Of a stretch of 22,054 nt of DNA, positions 19,742 through 22,054 are shown piece after piece. The notes beneath the pieces were generated by a model. The model made no database searches. It was not told the DNA's origin and worked only from the letters and a program-made list of their open reading frames with translations. Source of the stretch: Syncephalis fuscata (taxonomy: Eukaryota; Zoopagomycota; Zoopagomycetes; Zoopagales; Piptocephalidaceae); NCBI GenBank assembly GCA_025786725.1, contig JAHLTZ010000147.1, forward strand, positions 1-22,054, written 5' to 3'. The translations under genes and the position numbers were made by a program. The number at the start of each line of letters is the position of its first letter. Within the stretch, counting starts at the first letter, position 1.

Positions 19742-21076
19742 GATTAGCGGTAACAAATAACACGATTAAGAAGAATAGATAATAAGGAAAAAATACACCT
19801 GTTTAAAATTATATTGTATAATAATAAGTGTATCCAAGTTTAGTAATTTATTAGCTTTTAATAAACAGTTTAATTTACTTAATTACTGCAGAAACGTATT
19901 TATTGTCACTAACGTCGAATAGCTTATTTGCTTATTATTTCTCTCCTTTTATCAGCTATAATAAACGACGTTTATTGCTCGTATTTATTTATAAAAAATC
20001 CAATATTATATGCTTGGTAAAAGATAAAGCTTCAAATACTAATAATATACAATTATTCTTGTAACTTTTTTATAGCTTCATATACTATGCAATTGTTTTA
20101 TTTGTTACTTTATTCAAATATTGTATTAGTACTAATCTAAAACACACTTATACAAGGCTATTATATGTTTTTAATATAATTAAAACTAACAAGCAAATGT
20201 TTATTTGTAATTGTTTCGATCATATAACCCAACAGTGCTCTAATATTAGTTACCTGTTATGCAGAAAACGTAAAAAATTTAATAAAATGTAACCATGTTC
20301 AATGACTTAAAAAAATGCCGCTTGCTTTAGATGTACAATAGTTGAGCATACTGTAAAAGCTGTCTAAATATTAGTCAGTCATGTACTACTATGATAATAA
20401 AGTGTTAATACCAATGATCGGAGTGAAGAAAGTGAATAGCAAAAAAGAGTAATGCAAGAGAGTAATGCAAATAGTGTTATACTTGACTAGTAGTCAGTCA
20501 ACTACTGGTACTATCTAAATAGCATATATGAAGTGCACAAGTATATGTAGTGAATATATGCTATCAAGTGTAAAGAAAGAGAAAGAAAATGTGATGACGT
20601 AGATTGTGAGATGTGGGCCTGTCAGTCAATATTTATAAACAGCCGAGTTTGACTTATTAATAAATGGTGTAAATAATAAAAGTCAATCTACCCAACATGT
20701 TGGTACATCATAGAACAGATTAATAGTAAAGGAATAAATGCATCAAGAATAAAAGTCATTTGACACCAAAACTACTCATTATTATAGAACATATATTCAG
20801 TATAATGGCGAATGTATTAAAAGAATAAAAATCATTTACACCCAAAAAACACTCATCATCATAGAACATGTTGTCAGTATAATAGCGAATGTATTAAAAG
20901 AATAAAAGCCATTTGACACCAAAACCATTAAAATAAAACGATGATTTATATACTAAATAAAATATTTACAATATTTATTGGTAACATAAGCAATGAATAG
21001 ATGATGTAAAGCAACTAAGTATATTAGATAGTTAGCATTATGATTTGATTGATTGCTAATGAGTTCTTACCTTTAA
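19742..21076. other. 1.3-kb AT-rich intergenic region
   Basis: This is the longest stretch without a gene. It contains the MTIF3 promoter (near 19742-19800), long A/T-rich sequence with stops in all frames, short repeated words near 20440-20480 (AGAGTAATGCAA twice) and the ~77-bp tandem repeat at 20671-20929. The kinase 3' UTR should end within the right part. No RNA gene was recognised. Confidence 0.5.
20671..20929. repeat. Tandem repeat, unit about 77 bp, about 3.4 copies
   Basis: Units start at about 20671 (most diverged, 74 bp), 20745 (76 bp), 20821 (77 bp) and 20898 (partial, 32 bp). Shared blocks are AATAAAA followed by (A/G)(T/C)CAT TT with CACC, then ACTCAT and ATCATAGAACAT-like words, then CAGTATAAT and GCGAATGTATTAA. 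Units two and three are the most alike. Each unit carries an AATAAAA word on the plus strand. Confidence 0.75.
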
Positions 21077-22054
21077 CTAATATGCACCTTTATTGAGGCG
21101 GCATTTTCGGAGGGGAATCGACCGTTTGGCAGCACCTTGTGATTTGTATTTTGAGTAGCATCGGCGTTTTAGGCGGCGTCGCTGTAAAAGCTTAGGCGCT
21201 AGCCGCTGCTTCTTTGTTGTTGGCCCAGATGCTGCTTGTGTTGGTGGTGATGGTGTTGTTATTGGTGGTGGTGATGGCATTGGTGTTGTTATTGGCGTCG
21301 TAGGTGGTGGTGGTGGTGTTGTTGATGCTTCTGGTTCTTCTTCATTTAAAGAAACAACATTAAGTGGTGCAGCCGCATCCACTTGTTCTTCCTCCTCATC
21401 AAACCAGTGACAAGCCAGCGCGTCTTTTGCTGTACAACGCGTGCTACCATCAATGGTCAGTAGCCGCGTTATTAAATCAATAGCTACGCAATGTTAGTTA
21501 TTGCTAATAAATAAATATTAACTTACCTTTATCGCTAGAATGATTTCCTTGTTTAAAACCAAACGGTGTATTTAATACATCTTTCAAGTACCCAAAAACA
21601 CCATGCCAATTATCATAAGGATAATGGCCTAATTGCAGCATAAAATAGTTAGTATGGTAGTTTGTTTTTGTTTGCATTTACCTGTTAACAACTCATAGAA
21701 CATTACACCTAGGCTCCACATGTCAATGGGCGTGACATACCCACTGACAGTTGACGAGTTTAGCTGGTTGTGAAACTCATGATCCTCATTGCCTAGTGCA
21801 ATTGACAATAGATTTTGTCGCATAGTCGATGCCAACACCACTTCGGGTGCTATATATGGCACCGTGCCACCACAAAACATACGACATGGAAGGCTGTATA
21901 AACCGAGCCAATCCAAAGTCCGTATATACGACTTTAGGGCGCTCAGAGTCCGCAACCAATAAAATGTTATGAGGCTATTTAATCGTTATTAATGACGCGT
22001 AATATTAAATAAATAAATTACCTTGATGTTCTAATTATGTGATAATAATAGCAA
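21077..22054 (-). CDS. Ser/Thr protein kinase, 3' part, frame break
   Basis: The kinase domain runs off the right edge. Exons read leftward: possibly a 9-nt piece ending at about 22020, then 21974-21682, 21628-21527 and 21483-21077. Motifs in order are PHNILL (following the expected catalytic loop), VVYTDFGLARF (DFG), CGGTVPYIAPEVV (APE), an unusual ~30-residue insert, DMWSLGVMFYELLTG, then WHGVFGYLKDV and AIDLITRLLTIDGSTR...ALACHWF, which close the domain. The tail is Thr/Ser-Pro rich and ends in a basic cluster (TKKQRLAPKLLQRRRLKRR) likely to be a nuclear signal. DFG and APE motifs are in different frames: the exon is one base too long (293 nt), with the shift between about 21870 and 21896. 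The layout of C-lobe plus nuclear tail is reminiscent of CHK2, but the FHA region is not in the window, so subfamily is not assigned. Confidence 0.78.

Noticed and set aside
19368-19760. 130-codon plus-strand open frame opposite MTIF3
   Set aside because: The minus strand encodes the IF3 motif NPPVCR in the same place; the plus reading has no features.
1-22054. Search for tRNA genes, rRNA, CRISPR arrays, transposase or reverse-transcriptase genes and viral sequence
   Set aside because: None was recognised by eye on either strand; the only repeats found are the palindrome and the small tandem or direct repeats listed.

Overview
This is nuclear DNA from a compact eukaryotic genome, most likely an invertebrate animal. 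Genes are split by many short GT-AG introns, mostly about 45-65 nt. Intergenic spaces are often only 80-350 bp. The gene set (U1-C, antizyme, SEC24C/D-type coat protein, nicastrin, PIG-K, SAP30BP, mitochondrial IF3, a CENP-O-like protein) is typical of animals. The sequence does not fix the species. Short introns plus a local gene palindrome recall bdelloid rotifers, but other small-genome animals (acariform mites, orthonectids) fit too; this placement is a guess.

Layout. 1-435: AT-rich flank. 436-860 (-): small three-helix DUF202 membrane protein, head to head across 94 bp with a CENP-O-like kinetochore gene (955-2323, +). 2407-8003: a large imperfect palindrome. Its left arm carries PIGK (-) and SAP30BP (+), divergently transcribed from a 299-bp shared promoter. 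Its right arm carries a second PIGK (+) and the same promoter, but SAP30BP is gone except for its start codon. 8474-9470 (-): U1-C (SNRPC). 10439-11153 (+): ornithine decarboxylase antizyme, with the +1 recoding shift at its first-ORF stop. 11807-15773 (+): an 11-exon SEC24. 15945-18622 (-): a 12-exon nicastrin, convergent with SEC24. 18948-19741 (-): mitochondrial initiation factor 3, split over two frames. 19742-21076: intergenic, with a ~77-bp tandem repeat. 21077 to the window end (-): 3' part of a Ser/Thr kinase gene.

The genes are housekeeping and functionally unrelated: splicing, ER export, GPI anchoring, gamma-secretase, polyamine control, mitochondrial translation, kinetochore, kinase signalling. 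They are packed as alternating divergent and convergent pairs.

The most notable feature is the palindrome. The two PIGK copies and their promoters look base-identical over long stretches but contain a sharply bounded ~210-bp island of strong divergence. The flanks are also diverged, and one arm has lost a whole gene. This mosaic suggests gene conversion between arms. Three other genes (CENP-O-like, MTIF3, kinase) each show a one-base frame problem, which may be assembly error or real decay. Exon models were built by eye from splice sites, frame and remembered family features; no search or alignment was run.
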